The translations under genes were made by a program, and so were the position numbers. A DNA stretch of 64,000 nucleotides from Inia geoffrensis. Its lineage: Eukaryota > Chordata > Mammalia > Artiodactyla > Iniidae. Shown piece by piece: positions 23,427 to 33,692 of this stretch. The notes under the pieces were generated by a model that saw nothing but the letters and a program-made list of their open reading frames with translations, was not told the DNA's origin and did no database searches. The stretch's first letter is position 1, and each line of letters starts with the position of its first letter. Location: assembly GCA_036417435.1 (NCBI GenBank), contig CM070903.1, positions 62,720,001-62,784,000 of the forward strand, in the 5' to 3' direction.

Positions 23427-26227
23427 GCTCTTACAGTCCTGTGATGTATTAATTGGTACTTAACGTCTAAAATTACGGCAGTGATTTATTCCTTTCTCAC
23501 CTCAAGCATAATTACCAGTTAGGGATGCTACATTTTAAGGAATATAAATAAATTGTAGTGAGTTGAGGGGGTAAGAGCATAACCAACGTGTGCAGAAGAA
23601 TCAGGGAGGATGGATGAATGGTTTTTCAACATTTGCTGGAATAATATGTGAAAGAGGTATTTGTGGTGGCCCCAGGGAATACAAACAGGACTATCAGGGA
23701 CCCTTAGAGGGAGACAAATATCAGTTTCTATAGGAAAGACCATCCCAACAGTTGTCAAAAGTTAAAAATGAAAAGCTTTGGAAGGAACATGCTTTCCTTC
23801 AAGCACAGGATGTTTTAACATTTGGAAACAGCAAATGGAGCGCTTGGGTGAGATGACATTACAGGTGTCATCCAACCTCATGGGATCTTTGAAGTTCAGG
23901 GGCAGGCCATACAAATGACTGAAGGTGTACAGGGCCCAACTTCTGTGAAGCTGATTATTTGAAGACTTATTAAGAGGGAGCATATATCCTCGTTGTCCCT
24001 CAGACCATTAAACACATCTACTCTGATGAAGGTTTAGAAGATGACAATCTGCTAATGTGAGGGAAAGAGATTCCTAATACATCAGATGTTAGGAATGAGG
24101 ATGACAAAACCTTACAGAGATTTCTTCAATTAAAAAAAAAGCAAATAAAACTTTGATTAGTTAGTATCAGGGAGATAGACAAGATAACATTTTTGAGCTC
24201 CAATTTCTATAATTCCAATCTTTCAATGCTGTATAATCTAAAGAATTGGATTAAAAATATGAAATAATATAATATCACCTTCTAGTAGCCAACATTTATG
24301 CATGGATTAGAGAGACCATGGTGTGATCTAGAGTATAGTGCACTTGTGGATAACCTGGGAGAATTATTACATGTTAATCTTGTCTGGGAAATTCAGAGAG
24401 ATTTTAATCAACAAAGAATCTTGAGAAGCCTAAATGATGAAATTTTTTTGTTGAATTTTAGAGAATTTTGGGATTTTGAAATGAAGGAAGAAATAAAGAA
24501 CTTGGAAGTAGAAAACTAAATAATCAGCAGAAGAGTTTGGGAGGATCTTGCAGGTCCTAGCAGGGATTTAAAGGAAGATCAGATGAGGATTATTGGGAAT
24601 ATACATTCCAGAACCTTAAGGACAGAGAATGTTCAAGAAAATTCTGTGGACAGAGTACATTAGACACTGTAGGTATGTTTTGATGGCTTCACTGTAAATA
24701 AGTTTAATGTAAAGAAGAGTAGACTTGGATTTTAGACAAAGAATGACCAAGTTTGTTAAGCAAAAACACTCAGTTCTAGGCTTGATAGAATGATGGTGCA
24801 CTGAAGAAAAGGAAAAGGGGGAAAAATAACACAAAGGGTTGAATTATGCCCTCTTTGAGAATTGAAATCAATAATGTTTAATTAAAACCTGTCAAGGTTT
24901 CAAGCCAAGATGAGTAAATAAAGTAATATGAAGCTATATATCTGAAATTTCTTTTACTATCCAACTAAAAATGTATAGTATACAAAACCTCCCAACACTG
25001 CCCTGGTCTATAGAAAACAGTGCATTTTAGAAGGAGGTATTAAAGTATCATAGGAAAAGAGGTATCATAACACATGGGAGAACATAAAACATGATTCGAT
25101 TAGGGATATTGTCTTTGGAGAAGGACACTTGCCTAATTCCCCACATGATAGCAGTTAACATTTAATGGAACCCAAATGGGGAACTTCATGTTTGGAGACC
25201 ACCAGGAAGCTGCATTTTGTTATTTCTCCAACCCTGTGCATTCCAGAAGGAAATTAGAATGGAACAAAATCAGGATATGAGTGGAAATGGTGAGAAACAT
25301 AACCACGTCTGTGTAGAAAATAATAACTGCAGATTAAAACCATTGGGGATCCTGAAAATAAATGTTTAGTTCTAACAACCTTCCTCCCTCCCTTTTCCCC
25401 TTCTTCTCTCCTTCTCTCCCACCCTCCTACTCTTCTTTAACAATTATGTATTCAAGACTCAATGGCTCTACTATACTCAATACTGGAAACCAGAAGCAAA
25501 TTTACCAAGATGCTAATTCCTCCAGGTTTCCTCACTTGCATGGGCCATGTGCCACACGTTTGTGTGTTTCTATATAATTTGAAATAGCAAGATATTTTAA
25601 TAGCAATCCATAAAGACTACTACCTCTTTCCACTCAAATTCTCCCTCTGCAACACTTCCCCTCATATCAGGTTGTGTTGAATGGCTGTGGGCAATTTTGG
25701 GAACCAGGTAAGATGAGGTTGCATTGGTGTTACATTTCTATTGGGTTTAATGGGATATATTTATATATTTTATATTTATTCATGTAGAGTTAATTTAATG
25801 CTAGCCATCCATGGCCCCAAGGAATACCGTGTGCCAACTCACCAGACATGGCATCCTGAAGTGCAGAACCAGAGGATGAATTATAATATAAACAGCACCT
25901 GGCCTATATCATGTGGCACCTCAGTCATGTGGTAAAGATGAGAAACAAGGTTGGAAATATATGAGGTCAGAAGCTAGTCTATGGGACAATCTTCCAATCA
26001 TCAGCTATGCTCATTTTTAAGTGGGAGATTAAGTTCTTACCAAAGTCTGACCAAAACCGAAGTTCTTTTCTGTCCGGAATAAATTTGATAATGGCACATA
26101 ATTCAATTATAAATATATAGTACATATTTTTTTCTTTCCATAGCAATTATTTGAAATAGAATTTCACAGAATTCCTGTGTTTTTGTATTATTGCTAGTGC
26201 CCTACACTGAAAATAAATCTGTATGTG
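22991..26227. other. Mostly unique intergenic sequence
   Basis: Apart from the CA microsatellite at 23380-23426, no repeat family, exon or RNA gene is recognised over about 3.2 kb. It is AT-rich. Confidence 0.5.
23380..23426 (+). repeat. (CA)n microsatellite
   Basis: CA repeats with CG and TA interruptions in the first half and about 13 uninterrupted CA units at the 3' end. Confidence 0.97.
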
Positions 26228-26235
26228 AAATCTCA

Positions 26236-26438
26236 CTTTTTAAAAAAAAAATTTTTTTTTTTTAATGTGGACCATTTTTAAAGTCTTTATTGAATTTGTT
26301 ACAGTATTGCTTCTGCTTTATGTTTTTGGTTTTTTGGCTGCGAGGCATGTGGGATCTTAGCTCCCTGACCAAGGATTGAACCTGCACCCCCTGCATTGGA
26401 AGGCGAAGTCTTAACCACTGGACTGCCAGGGAAGTCCC
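26236..26438 (-). mobile_element. CHR-type SINE with long 3' tail, reverse orientation
   Basis: Reading + strand: T-rich start, 'aaagtctttattgaatttgt', 'gcgaggcatgtgggatctta', 'gaccaaggattgaacctgca' (B box inverted) and 'actgccagggaagtccc'. A flanking repeat aaatctca occurs at 26228-26235 and 26439-26446. Confidence 0.93.
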
Positions 26439-26446
26439 AAATCTCA

Positions 26447-27734
26447 TGTTTTAATCCTCCAGCTATCAATAATAAAAGCAAATCCAATCAACTGTGTTAA
26501 ACTAGATTATCCTTTCCATTCTCCTTTAGAATATTATATACAAAGTCATTGTCATACAAAGAGACGAACAAAGAGCATGCAGTCAAAAAAAAAAGAATTA
26601 TAGAGATGTATCAATTCTTTAAAAATATATTTATTTTTCTGACTTTTGTGATGTGTGTGGTATACATCAATCTTTGAAATATATCACTTATGATTTCTTA
26701 TTTCAAATAAATATTCCCTTTCATATTTAACTTGTATCCTTTCTCTTAAAGAAGGCTTCCCCAAATCATATAAGCTTTAGGTCCCATAAAACCCATATAT
26801 GCCCCTGGAGGAAACACCAGAACAAATTTTTTTAAACAAATTAAAAAATGGTGCTTGCCATGCAGAAAGGTACATTCCAGGGAGGAGGGAAGTGAATAGT
26901 TTGAAGGGAATAGAATAGAAGTGTGTGAAAAGTTCTGTGGCTCCTTTAATGATCAAATTAGATGAAGTGCTCTAATTTCAGCCTCTTATGATGTGTCGGT
27001 GGCAGAGGTTTGTATAATTTGATGGAATTTTTCACCTCAGCTGCTTAATACACTCAGTAAGCCACTGAGTTCAATTTGTTCATGCAGGCAATCTCAAACT
27101 TAGTCGCTGTGTGGCTATTGAGTCTTAGCTTATGAGCTACATGTCTTTCATCTTCTCTTCCTGTGCCGCCAGCACATGCTTCCCTTCCTAAGATATCCTC
27201 ATTCTGGGACACTGGCTACTCAGAGATTCAGATGGCCTCCAGAGTGTGCTGGAAGGAGAAACTCTGAGAGGATTGGCAGCAAGTCTGCAAAGACAGACGA
27301 AGATTTAGAGGGTCCTAAAAATGATCCAGGTCTTGGCTTCGGACTCTTGTCTGCCTGCGGGAAACAGGATGAATTCTGGCGATGCGGCCATACTGAAATG
27401 CTATCAACCTAATTAATATGGTGACATCACATCATAGACGCTCACCTTTCCTTAGAACCAGATGTAGCCTGTCTGCCTGGAAGACTTTGGCAGGCTCAGA
27501 CAGCTTCTGAGTCTTCTTTCTTACAATCTGATCCTGTATTGCACTTGAACTTTTCAATGCTTCCATAAAATGAACACTTTCAAAACTGACTCATCACCTC
27601 CCTTACAATACCAGGTCCCTTTCTGGACCTTCTCACATCTGAGCTTTGTATTCTCATTCTCCAGGCTGCCCAAGTTCAATCTCCAAAGCCACTTTTGGTT
27701 CTTCTACTTTTCTCTTCCCTCTTGATATTCTTCT
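26447..27734. other. Mostly unique intergenic sequence
   Basis: No repeat recognised. 26930-27440 is less AT-rich than its surroundings and has a CRE-like GTGACATCAC next to TAATTAATA (27409-27430), so it is a candidate conserved element; conservation could not be tested. Confidence 0.45.
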
Positions 27735-27815
27735 GTGAGGTATTGATAAATGAGACAGAATATGTAAAGCATAAAATATGTGATACCTGAAACATACTAG
27801 GCACTCAGCAAGTGA
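27735..27815 (+). repeat. MIR 3' end relic
   Basis: 'gataaatgagacagaatatg', 'taaagcataaaatatgtgat' and 'acatactaggcactcagcaa' parallel the MIR 3' end. Confidence 0.6.
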
Positions 27816-27973
27816 CAGTTCACTTTCTCTTCCACCATGTCTTCCTGCTCTGGCCATTAGAACAGTTCCATGCTCCTCTGCCTGAGCCCCACTGTTTCTC
27901 TCTCTCCATTCCATACTATACAACATCACCATAGGTATGCTCTACAGTGTTCCTACTCACAAGCCTTATGTCT

Positions 27974-28398
27974 AGTTGACTTGTGTTCCTCAAAAAGCTG
28001 TATCCAAGTCTTAACCCCCAGGATATGAATGTGATCTGGCATGGAAAAAGGGTCTTTGAAGATGTAAGTAGTTTAAGGAAGATGAGATCCTCCTGGATTT
28101 AGAGTGGACCCTAGAGTCGATGACAGGTGTTCTTATAAGAAGAAGGGAAGACCACGTGAAGATGGAGGCAGAGATTGGAGTGATGCATCTTCAAACTGAG
28201 GAATAGCAAGGATTGCCCACCGTCACCAGAAACTAGAGATAAAGGTATGGAATGGATTCTCCCTCAGAGCCTCCAGAAGGAACTAATACAACCAATACTT
28301 TAAACTGAGACCTAAAAAAGGTGAGAGAACAAATTTCTAGTATTTTAAGCACCTGAGTTTGTGGAAATTTGTTATGGCAGCCCTAGGACACTAATACG
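27974..28398 (+). mobile_element. MLT1-type LTR (ERVL-MaLR)
   Basis: 'cctcaaaaagctgtatccaa', 'cttaacccccaggatatgaa', 'tgttcttataagaagaaggg', 'agattggagtgatgcatctt' and the 3' end 'ttgttatggcagccctagga' then 'ctaatacg' give the full MLT1 order. It is about 425 bp long, close to full length. Confidence 0.9.
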
Positions 28399-28816
28399 CT
28401 CCTTTCGCCTGGTCCTTAGGTCCTTCTTAGTCTGGGTGTAGCCAATCCTTCCAAGGTTCTCTCTTACTACTCTCCTTTACAACTCCCCTTCTTCTGCATA
28501 TTGACAGTCCTGTGATCATGTGATGGTTATTTGTCCATTTTGTCTTTTCTGACATAATCCTTTATCCTTTTCTGAAATTCACTGTGTCTTCTCTACTTGT
28601 TCAACTCTTAATTATGAAATGAAAGACGTACCCAAGTCCACAGTGATTTCTCTCCTATTCTGAATTCTTAAAACACGCATTTGACATTGAATTCTGTTTT
28701 GTTCAAAGGGCACTTGTTTTACTTTTCACATGTGTGTATGTCCTTGAGATGTTTTTGCGACATAGAAAATGTTGGAAAAGTGAAAGAAGTCAGAAAGTAC
28801 TGGTAGAGAACACAGG
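28399..28816. other. Unassigned spacer between two LTRs
   Basis: No retroviral internal sequence is recognisable between the flanking LTRs, so they look like two independent solo LTRs. Confidence 0.5.
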
Positions 28817-29247
28817 TGTTATGGGCTGAATTGTCTCCTCAAAAGTCATATGTTGAAGCCCTAACCTCCAGTACCTCAGAACGTGACTGTATTTGGAGCC
28901 AGGGCCATGAAAGAGGTAAGTAAGGTTAAATAAGTTCATATGGGTAAGCTCTAATCCAGTTGGCCTGATGTCCTTTAATAAGAGGAAATTTGGATACAGA
29001 GAGGCACCAGGGGTGCAAGTGTACAGAGGGACCACCAGGGGAAGAGGCACCTAGAGGGCAGCCCTCTGCAAGCCAAGGACAGGAGGCTTGGAGCAGACCC
29101 TTCCCTTATGGCCCTCAGGGGAAACCAACCCTGCTAGCACTTTGATCTTGGTCTTCCAGCTTCCAGAACTGTGATCAAATAAATTTCTGTTGTTTGAGCC
29201 ACCTAGTCTGTGGTATTTTGTTATGGCAGCCATACCACGCTAATACA
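28817..29247 (+). mobile_element. MLT1A-type LTR (ERVL-MaLR)
   Basis: Starts TGTTATGGGC and ends CTAATACA. Interior marks are 'tcatatgttgaagccctaac', 'gtacctcagaacgtgactgt', 'gatcttggtcttccagcttc', 'caaataaatttctgttgttt' and 'gtggtattttgttatggcag'. The 5-mers before and after (acagg, gcagg) agree at 4 of 5 positions, fitting a decayed 5-bp target duplication. Confidence 0.92.
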
Positions 29248-29252
29248 GCAGG

Positions 29253-30194
29253 TGAAAGGCTAAGACTAAAAGTTAAAAAATAAATAAATAAATTCCTGCA
29301 AGGGGGAGAGAAAAGACGAACATATCCTCTACCTGATTGGATGACACTCTTTTCTCAAGTTCCAGTCATAAAATGGCAGGTTATGTGACAGAACCATTTG
29401 TAGAGCCTAGCAACTTCTGGGTTTGTTATGAAAAGCAGCATCACTTTAGTATGAAATTCAAAGAGCTCTGAGAATGCAGCTGGGACTCGGCCTTCACCTC
29501 TCTTCACCTTCTTCTAGAATGATGTTATTACCTAACCTATAGTCAGGAAGTTACCTGATGTTCTCATGAATTAATCATTAATCTAAAATTCTTTAAGGGT
29601 CTAAATTTAGGCATTTTCTGAGATTCGTTATAAGGGTATACAGATTAGTGAATCCATTGAAGAGTTAGGTGGTGGGGATCAGGGCAATACTGGTTATTTA
29701 ATTTATTTCTATTTTATATTTATATTTTTTGCCAAGATCATTATCAGTGCACGCTTTTTTTCTTCCTCATGCTTTTGCCATCCTATAACCTCCAGTGCTC
29801 AGAGGAAAAATAATACATTAGAATTTATTCCATATTTTTCAAATTAAATTTGGAATCTTGAGCTCCCTTCTGGGAATCAGTTTTTAGAGTCTCATTGACG
29901 GAATGTAGTACGTCCAGAGGGAAGCATCCAAAATTGTGAGGACTCTAAACAGAGGCACCTGAGGGTGGTTGAAGTAGCTAATGTTTGGTCAGAAATATAT
30001 ATACAAAGTGTTCGCTATTGGATGCAGGTATCAGCGTATTCTTCATGGCTCTTGAGGATAAGGGCTGGGCCTAATAGGTGGACCTTTCAGGATGCTGATC
30101 TCGTTTCAACCTGAAAACTTCTGCTGCAGAGTCTAAACTCTTAAGGACCGAAGTAATGAGGTGTAGAAGGCTGTTGCATGTCAATGTATTTTAG
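29253..30194. other. Unassigned intergenic sequence
   Basis: A short (AAAT)n run lies near 29276-29293; otherwise no repeat or gene is recognised. Confidence 0.45.
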
Positions 30195-30345
30195 TAGTTA
30201 ACAGGGTTTGGAGTTGTGACGTTACCTCTTATTAGCTGTGTGTCCCAGTAAGTACTTAATTTACCTAGCTTTCGTATTCCCATCAAAATGAAAATAATGA
30301 TTGCACCTATCTCATTTTGAATATTAGGTGAAATAATATATGTAA
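30195..30345 (+). repeat. MIR SINE relic
   Basis: 'ttattagctgtgtgtcccag', 'tacttaatttacctagcttt', 'tgattgcacctatctcattt' and 'taggtgaaataatatatgta' match the forward MIR order. Confidence 0.75.
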
Positions 30346-30870
30346 ACTGCTGAGGAAACTGATGTTAACAGGGGTGGTTTAACATGTTAAGTCACAAAGT
30401 TCATCCAGGCCTATGCCTGGTTTTGAGCTCTAAACTCTGATTTAATTATGCCACATTGTTTCCAAGTTTCCTCCCAAAAAAACAAAGGGGTAACGAAGAT
30501 ATAAATGGGGGCTGAGGGGAGTGCACTGAAAAGGAAAGGAGTTGGCCCCTTTCCATAGCCAGCTATGTTCCTTAAGTTAGGCCACAGAGTTGATGAAGTG
30601 ACCTTATCTATGAATCTGTTTAAATACCCAAATAAGCAGTTTTTTTCTCTCTTGCTTCCAGTTCTCATCCCCTCTGCTTCCTCCCTTTACCTCTCTCCAG
30701 CCCCACAGCAGGCTAGGTAGGAGGATCCTAATCCACAGCAGGAATGGCTCTGAGGAAGCTATTTCTTACCCATTCTTTGCCCTCTTCTATCGCTTAAGTA
30801 CATAGATGGCTGTTTTTGAAAGCTTGGCTCGGACTGGGCTCATTACAACATTAAAAAAATATTAAACTTA

Positions 30871-31068
30871 GGACTTCCCTGGTGGCGCAGTGGTTGGGAG
30901 TCCGCCTGCCGATGCAGGGAACACGGGCTCGCGCCCCGGTCTGGGAGGATCCCACGTGCCGCGGAGCGGCTGGGCCCGTGAGCCATGGCCGCTGAGCCTG
31001 CGCGTCCGGAGCCTGTGCTCCGCAACGGGAGAGGCCACAGCAGTGAGAGGCCCGTGTACCGCAAAAAA
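30871..31068 (+). mobile_element. CHR-1-type SINE
   Basis: Nearly consensus: 'ggacttccctggtggcgcag', 'gggctcgcgccccggtctgg', 'cgtgccgcggagcggctggg', 'gcctgcgcgtccggagcctg', 'ggcccgtgtaccgcaaaaaa'. Flanked by attaaactta (30861-30870) and attaaactca (31069-31078), a target duplication with one change. Confidence 0.97.
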
Positions 31069-31499
31069 ATTAAACTCAGAACTTAATTCTTCTTTTTATC
31101 ATTAAATGTGAAAACTAAGAAGCAAGCCAGAGGAGTAAAAGACAGAGTAAGGCTGGATCTGAAGCAGTTCACGCTTAGGAAGACCTCGGGGGATAATTTA
31201 AAACTCATTACCCCCTGGGTATCTCTCTGAGATAGTCCATTCTGAGGTAGGTGTACCTTGAATTTTGTCAAAATGCATTGCGCACCTGTTAAGCTCAGTG
31301 ACCTTGATAATAAGTATGATAATAAGCAGTCTGGTTGACAGGTATTAAACAGGCTCATATCTGGGAAGGACTAGAAAGAATATGTGCTATTTAATTGGGG
31401 ATGCTTGTCATCACTGATGAACAACAAGAAAGGGTTTGAAAAGTTCTTTGAGATATTTACTTGAAAATACCACCAAAATTTCAGGTAAGTACAGTATCT

Positions 31500-31690
31500 G
31501 AAGTAAAGCTACTATGTACTGAGAATGATTTCATTGTGCTTTGCATACATTATATTGTTTGGTCCTCACAACATATTGGCATGGTTGACATTCTTATCCC
31601 TATTTTACAGATTAGAAAACTAGGGCAGAGAGATTCAGTAACATTCCCAAGATCACACAGTACTATAACTCTAAAAATTATGTTATGTAC
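31500..31690 (-). repeat. MIR SINE relic
   Basis: 'agctactatgtactgagaat', 'ttggtcctcacaacatattg', 'ccctattttacagattagaa' and 'cccaagatcacacagtacta' match reverse-orientation MIR. Confidence 0.85.
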
Positions 31691-32425
31691 ACTTTTTTTA
31701 AAGTCACATTTTCCTGTACCCAAATTTTTAAGAACCATAGATGGAATTGAAGAAATAGGCTTCATGATATATTTTTTCTTCTCATAACAGGTGAATTTAC
31801 TTTATTCTTCTTGCCCAAACTGTAAAATGTCATGTTGGGCATGCCAACTAAAGAAATGTCACTAGCCATCCAGCTCTGTGAGGATTACATCATTAGCCAC
31901 TGCAGTCGCTGAACTTTAATACACCCTGAAAGGAGTTCAGGGTGGAAAACAGGAATGAGGCACTCTGTGCTCTGGGGAAACTGGCAGGACAGGCCTTCAG
32001 ATAGATATTTTCAGGAGAAATTTTTAAAGAACTTGGATTCTTGCATCTTCCCATACCTAGAAAAGCACTAAAACCATTAACCAAGATATTTGCTGCTTGT
32101 GACTAGCAGTAATCTTCTACCAAGGGAGTAAGTGCTGGCTGAACTCACCCCCTTCTCCAAAATCACATATGTGCAGACCTCCCCCCTTACCTCTTTGGAG
32201 CAGTTCCTCGGAGCTATCTGGAAGGATGTCTCCAGGCTATAGTCCCCAGTAAGTCCCCAAGTAAAACTGAAACTCAGAGCTCTCACACTGTACGTTTTTA
32301 TTTCAGTCAACCGGCACCATTCATGTTACACAGATTTATTGTTCAAATGTGCTCAGCTTTTTCAGTAAAATTAGAGGAAACTCCAATTTTCAAACAGGTA
32401 TATGTGCATTAAGAAAACAACTACC

Positions 32426-32637
32426 GGGCTTCCCTGGTGGCGCAGTGGTTGAGAGTCCGCCTGCCGATGCAGGGGATACGGGTTCGTGCCCCGGTCTGGG
32501 AAGATCCCACATGCCGCGGAGCAGCTGGGCCCGTGAGCCATGGCCGCTGAGCCTGCGCGTCCGGAGCCTGTGCTCCGCAACGGGAGAGGCCACAACAGTG
32601 AGAGGCCCGCATACCGCAAAAAAAAAAAAAAAAAAAA
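32426..32637 (+). mobile_element. Very young CHR-1-type SINE upstream of GAP43
   Basis: A near-consensus copy with intact A box TGGCGCAGTGG (32438-32448) and B box GGTTCGTGCCC (32481-32491), ending in about 20 A. A perfect 15-bp duplication, aagaaaacaactacc, flanks it (32411-32425 and 32638-32652). It ends about 1.0 kb before the GAP43 start codon, in the same orientation. Low divergence and an intact duplication point to a recent, lineage-restricted insertion. Confidence 0.97.
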
Positions 32638-32652
32638 AAGAAAACAACTACC

Positions 32653-33170
32653 ATGTGATTTTAGATATGGATGCTAATTCCTAAACATTAGTTATTATTT
32701 CTGCAGCCAGGTGCTTAGAATGTTTAAAACGCAGTATATTCGTGTGGATTTTTCAAGTATTTTGGAGCATATATGAGACATGTTTGTGCATATCTAAGTT
32801 TTATACATATGTATTTATTTTAAGTTATATGAGTACTGAGTACAGTGTACATACAGGATATGATATTCACATGTTATTTCATTTTTTGAGAGAGCTTAAC
32901 CCTCACAATTATTAACTGTGCATAAAATCTAAATAGCAGATATAACATATTGTATAGGTCTGACTACTCATTCAGAATAGCCGTTCTTTGCTTTTATGAT
33001 ATTGGGAAGAGAAAGGAGTTAGTAAAGAAACTGAAGCATTCTTCAAGCCCCTCTTCTCTAAAACATATTCCATATACTCTCCTGAACGGTCTGGAATATC
33101 CTTCTCTGCAGCTACCCCATCACCCTCTCAATGCAGTGGGAAAGTCGGTGGGTAATTGGGTCCAGATTGG
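32653..33170. other. Repeat-free distal GAP43 5' flank
   Basis: AT-rich unique sequence between the young SINE and the promoter block. Candidate E-boxes such as CACATG (near 32869) are present; their use cannot be judged from sequence. Confidence 0.5.
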
Positions 33171-33251
33171 AGATGTTTAAATATTCATGAGGCTGGCAGG
33201 GGACTGGAAGGGGGTGACTGTCTAGAATGGGGGTGGGGCCGGGGGAAGTGA

Positions 33252-33258
33252 TTAGTCA
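33252..33258 (+). promoter_or_regulatory. AP-1-like site
   Basis: TTAGTCA differs from the AP-1 consensus TGAGTCA at one position and lies in the longer TGATTAGTCA. It is about 405 bp before the GAP43 ATG. AP-1 input to GAP43 is established; binding at this copy is inferred. Confidence 0.5.
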
Positions 33259-33418
33259 TTGAAAGCTAGTGAACAATTCTGAGAAAGAGATCGAGAGACA
33301 GGGACGAAAAAGAGGGATAGGCAGCGAGTGGGTGGAGAGGAGAGAAAAGAGGAAGAGAGGGAAGAGGAGAGAGACAGAGAGAGAGAGCATGTGCAGTGAG
33401 CAATAGCTGTGGACCTTA

Positions 33419-33424
33419 CAGTTG
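33419..33424 (+). promoter_or_regulatory. Proximal E-box (CAGTTG)
   Basis: CAGTTG in the context 'ttacagttgctgctaactgc', about 240 bp upstream of the GAP43 ATG. It corresponds in sequence and position to the conserved proximal E-box of mammalian GAP43 promoters, a target of bHLH factors. Confidence 0.65.
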
Positions 33425-33447
33425 CTGCTAACTGCCCTGGTGTGTGT

Positions 33448-33450
<3 letters not shown>

Positions 33451-33527
<77 letters not shown>

Positions 33528-33545
33528 AGAGGGAGAGAGAGAGAG
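33451..33545 (+). repeat. (GA)n homopurine tract
   Basis: 35 uninterrupted GA units (33451-33520) are followed by GGGAGGGAGAGGG and more GA units to 33545. It lies between the E-box and the start codon, so it is probably in the 5'UTR for upstream start sites. Homopurine mirror tracts like this can adopt triplex (H-DNA) structures and vary in length. Confidence 0.95.
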
Positions 33546-33662
33546 TGCGCTAGCGCGAGAGAGCGAGTGAGCAAGCGAGCAGAAAAGAGGTGGAGAGGGG
33601 GGGAATAAGAAAGAGAGGAGGAAAGGAGAGAAGGCAGGAAGAAGGCGAGGGACGATACGACC

Positions 33663-33692
33663 ATGCTGTGCTGTATGAGAAGAACCAAACAG
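33663..33692 (+). CDS. GAP43: GAP43 (neuromodulin) coding exon 1, ten codons
   Basis: The ten codons translate to MLCCMRRTKQ, the exact N-terminus of growth-associated protein 43, and end in CAG followed at once by GTAGAC, a good splice donor. GAP43 is known to encode only its first ten residues in exon 1, with a phase-0 junction before VEK... in exon 2. GAP43 is a neuronal growth-cone and presynaptic membrane protein that binds calmodulin and is a protein kinase C substrate. Cys3 and Cys4 are the palmitoylation sites, and with the basic Arg6-Arg7 they form the membrane and growth-cone targeting signal; all are intact. The start has A at -3 (ACCATGC). The IQ motif, PKC serine and acidic C-terminal part are encoded in exons 2 and 3, outside this window. 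Promoter elements directly upstream support the call. Confidence 0.96.

Larger units (their letters stand above)
33171..33662 (+). promoter_or_regulatory. GAP43: GAP43 promoter and 5'UTR region
   Basis: This block precedes the GAP43 start codon. Seen in order: TATA-like TTTAAATA (33176-33183), G-rich SP/KLF-type stretch 'gggggtggggccggggg' (near 33229-33245), AP-1-like TTAGTCA (33252-33258), purine-rich sequence, E-box CAGTTG (33419-33424), the GA tract and palindrome GCGCTAGCGC (33547-33556). The mammalian GAP43 promoter is known for long homopurine repeats, dispersed start sites, and regulation through an E-box and AP-1. Start sites cannot be fixed from sequence, so the promoter/5'UTR border is open. 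Confidence 0.85.

Noticed and set aside
27974..29247. A complete endogenous retrovirus between the two LTRs
   Set aside because: The 418-bp spacer has no gag, pol or env-like sequence, and the LTRs differ in detail; treated as two solo LTRs.
32426..32637. tRNA-like promoter boxes in the SINEs as possible tRNA genes
   Set aside because: The A and B boxes are present, but no cloverleaf with acceptor stem and anticodon arm is intact, and the element continues into the CHR body and poly-A.
1..33170. Exons of the usual GAP43 neighbours (ZBTB20 or LSAMP)
   Set aside because: Synteny in mammals would place ZBTB20 on this side, but no BTB, zinc-finger or Ig-domain coding segment was seen.
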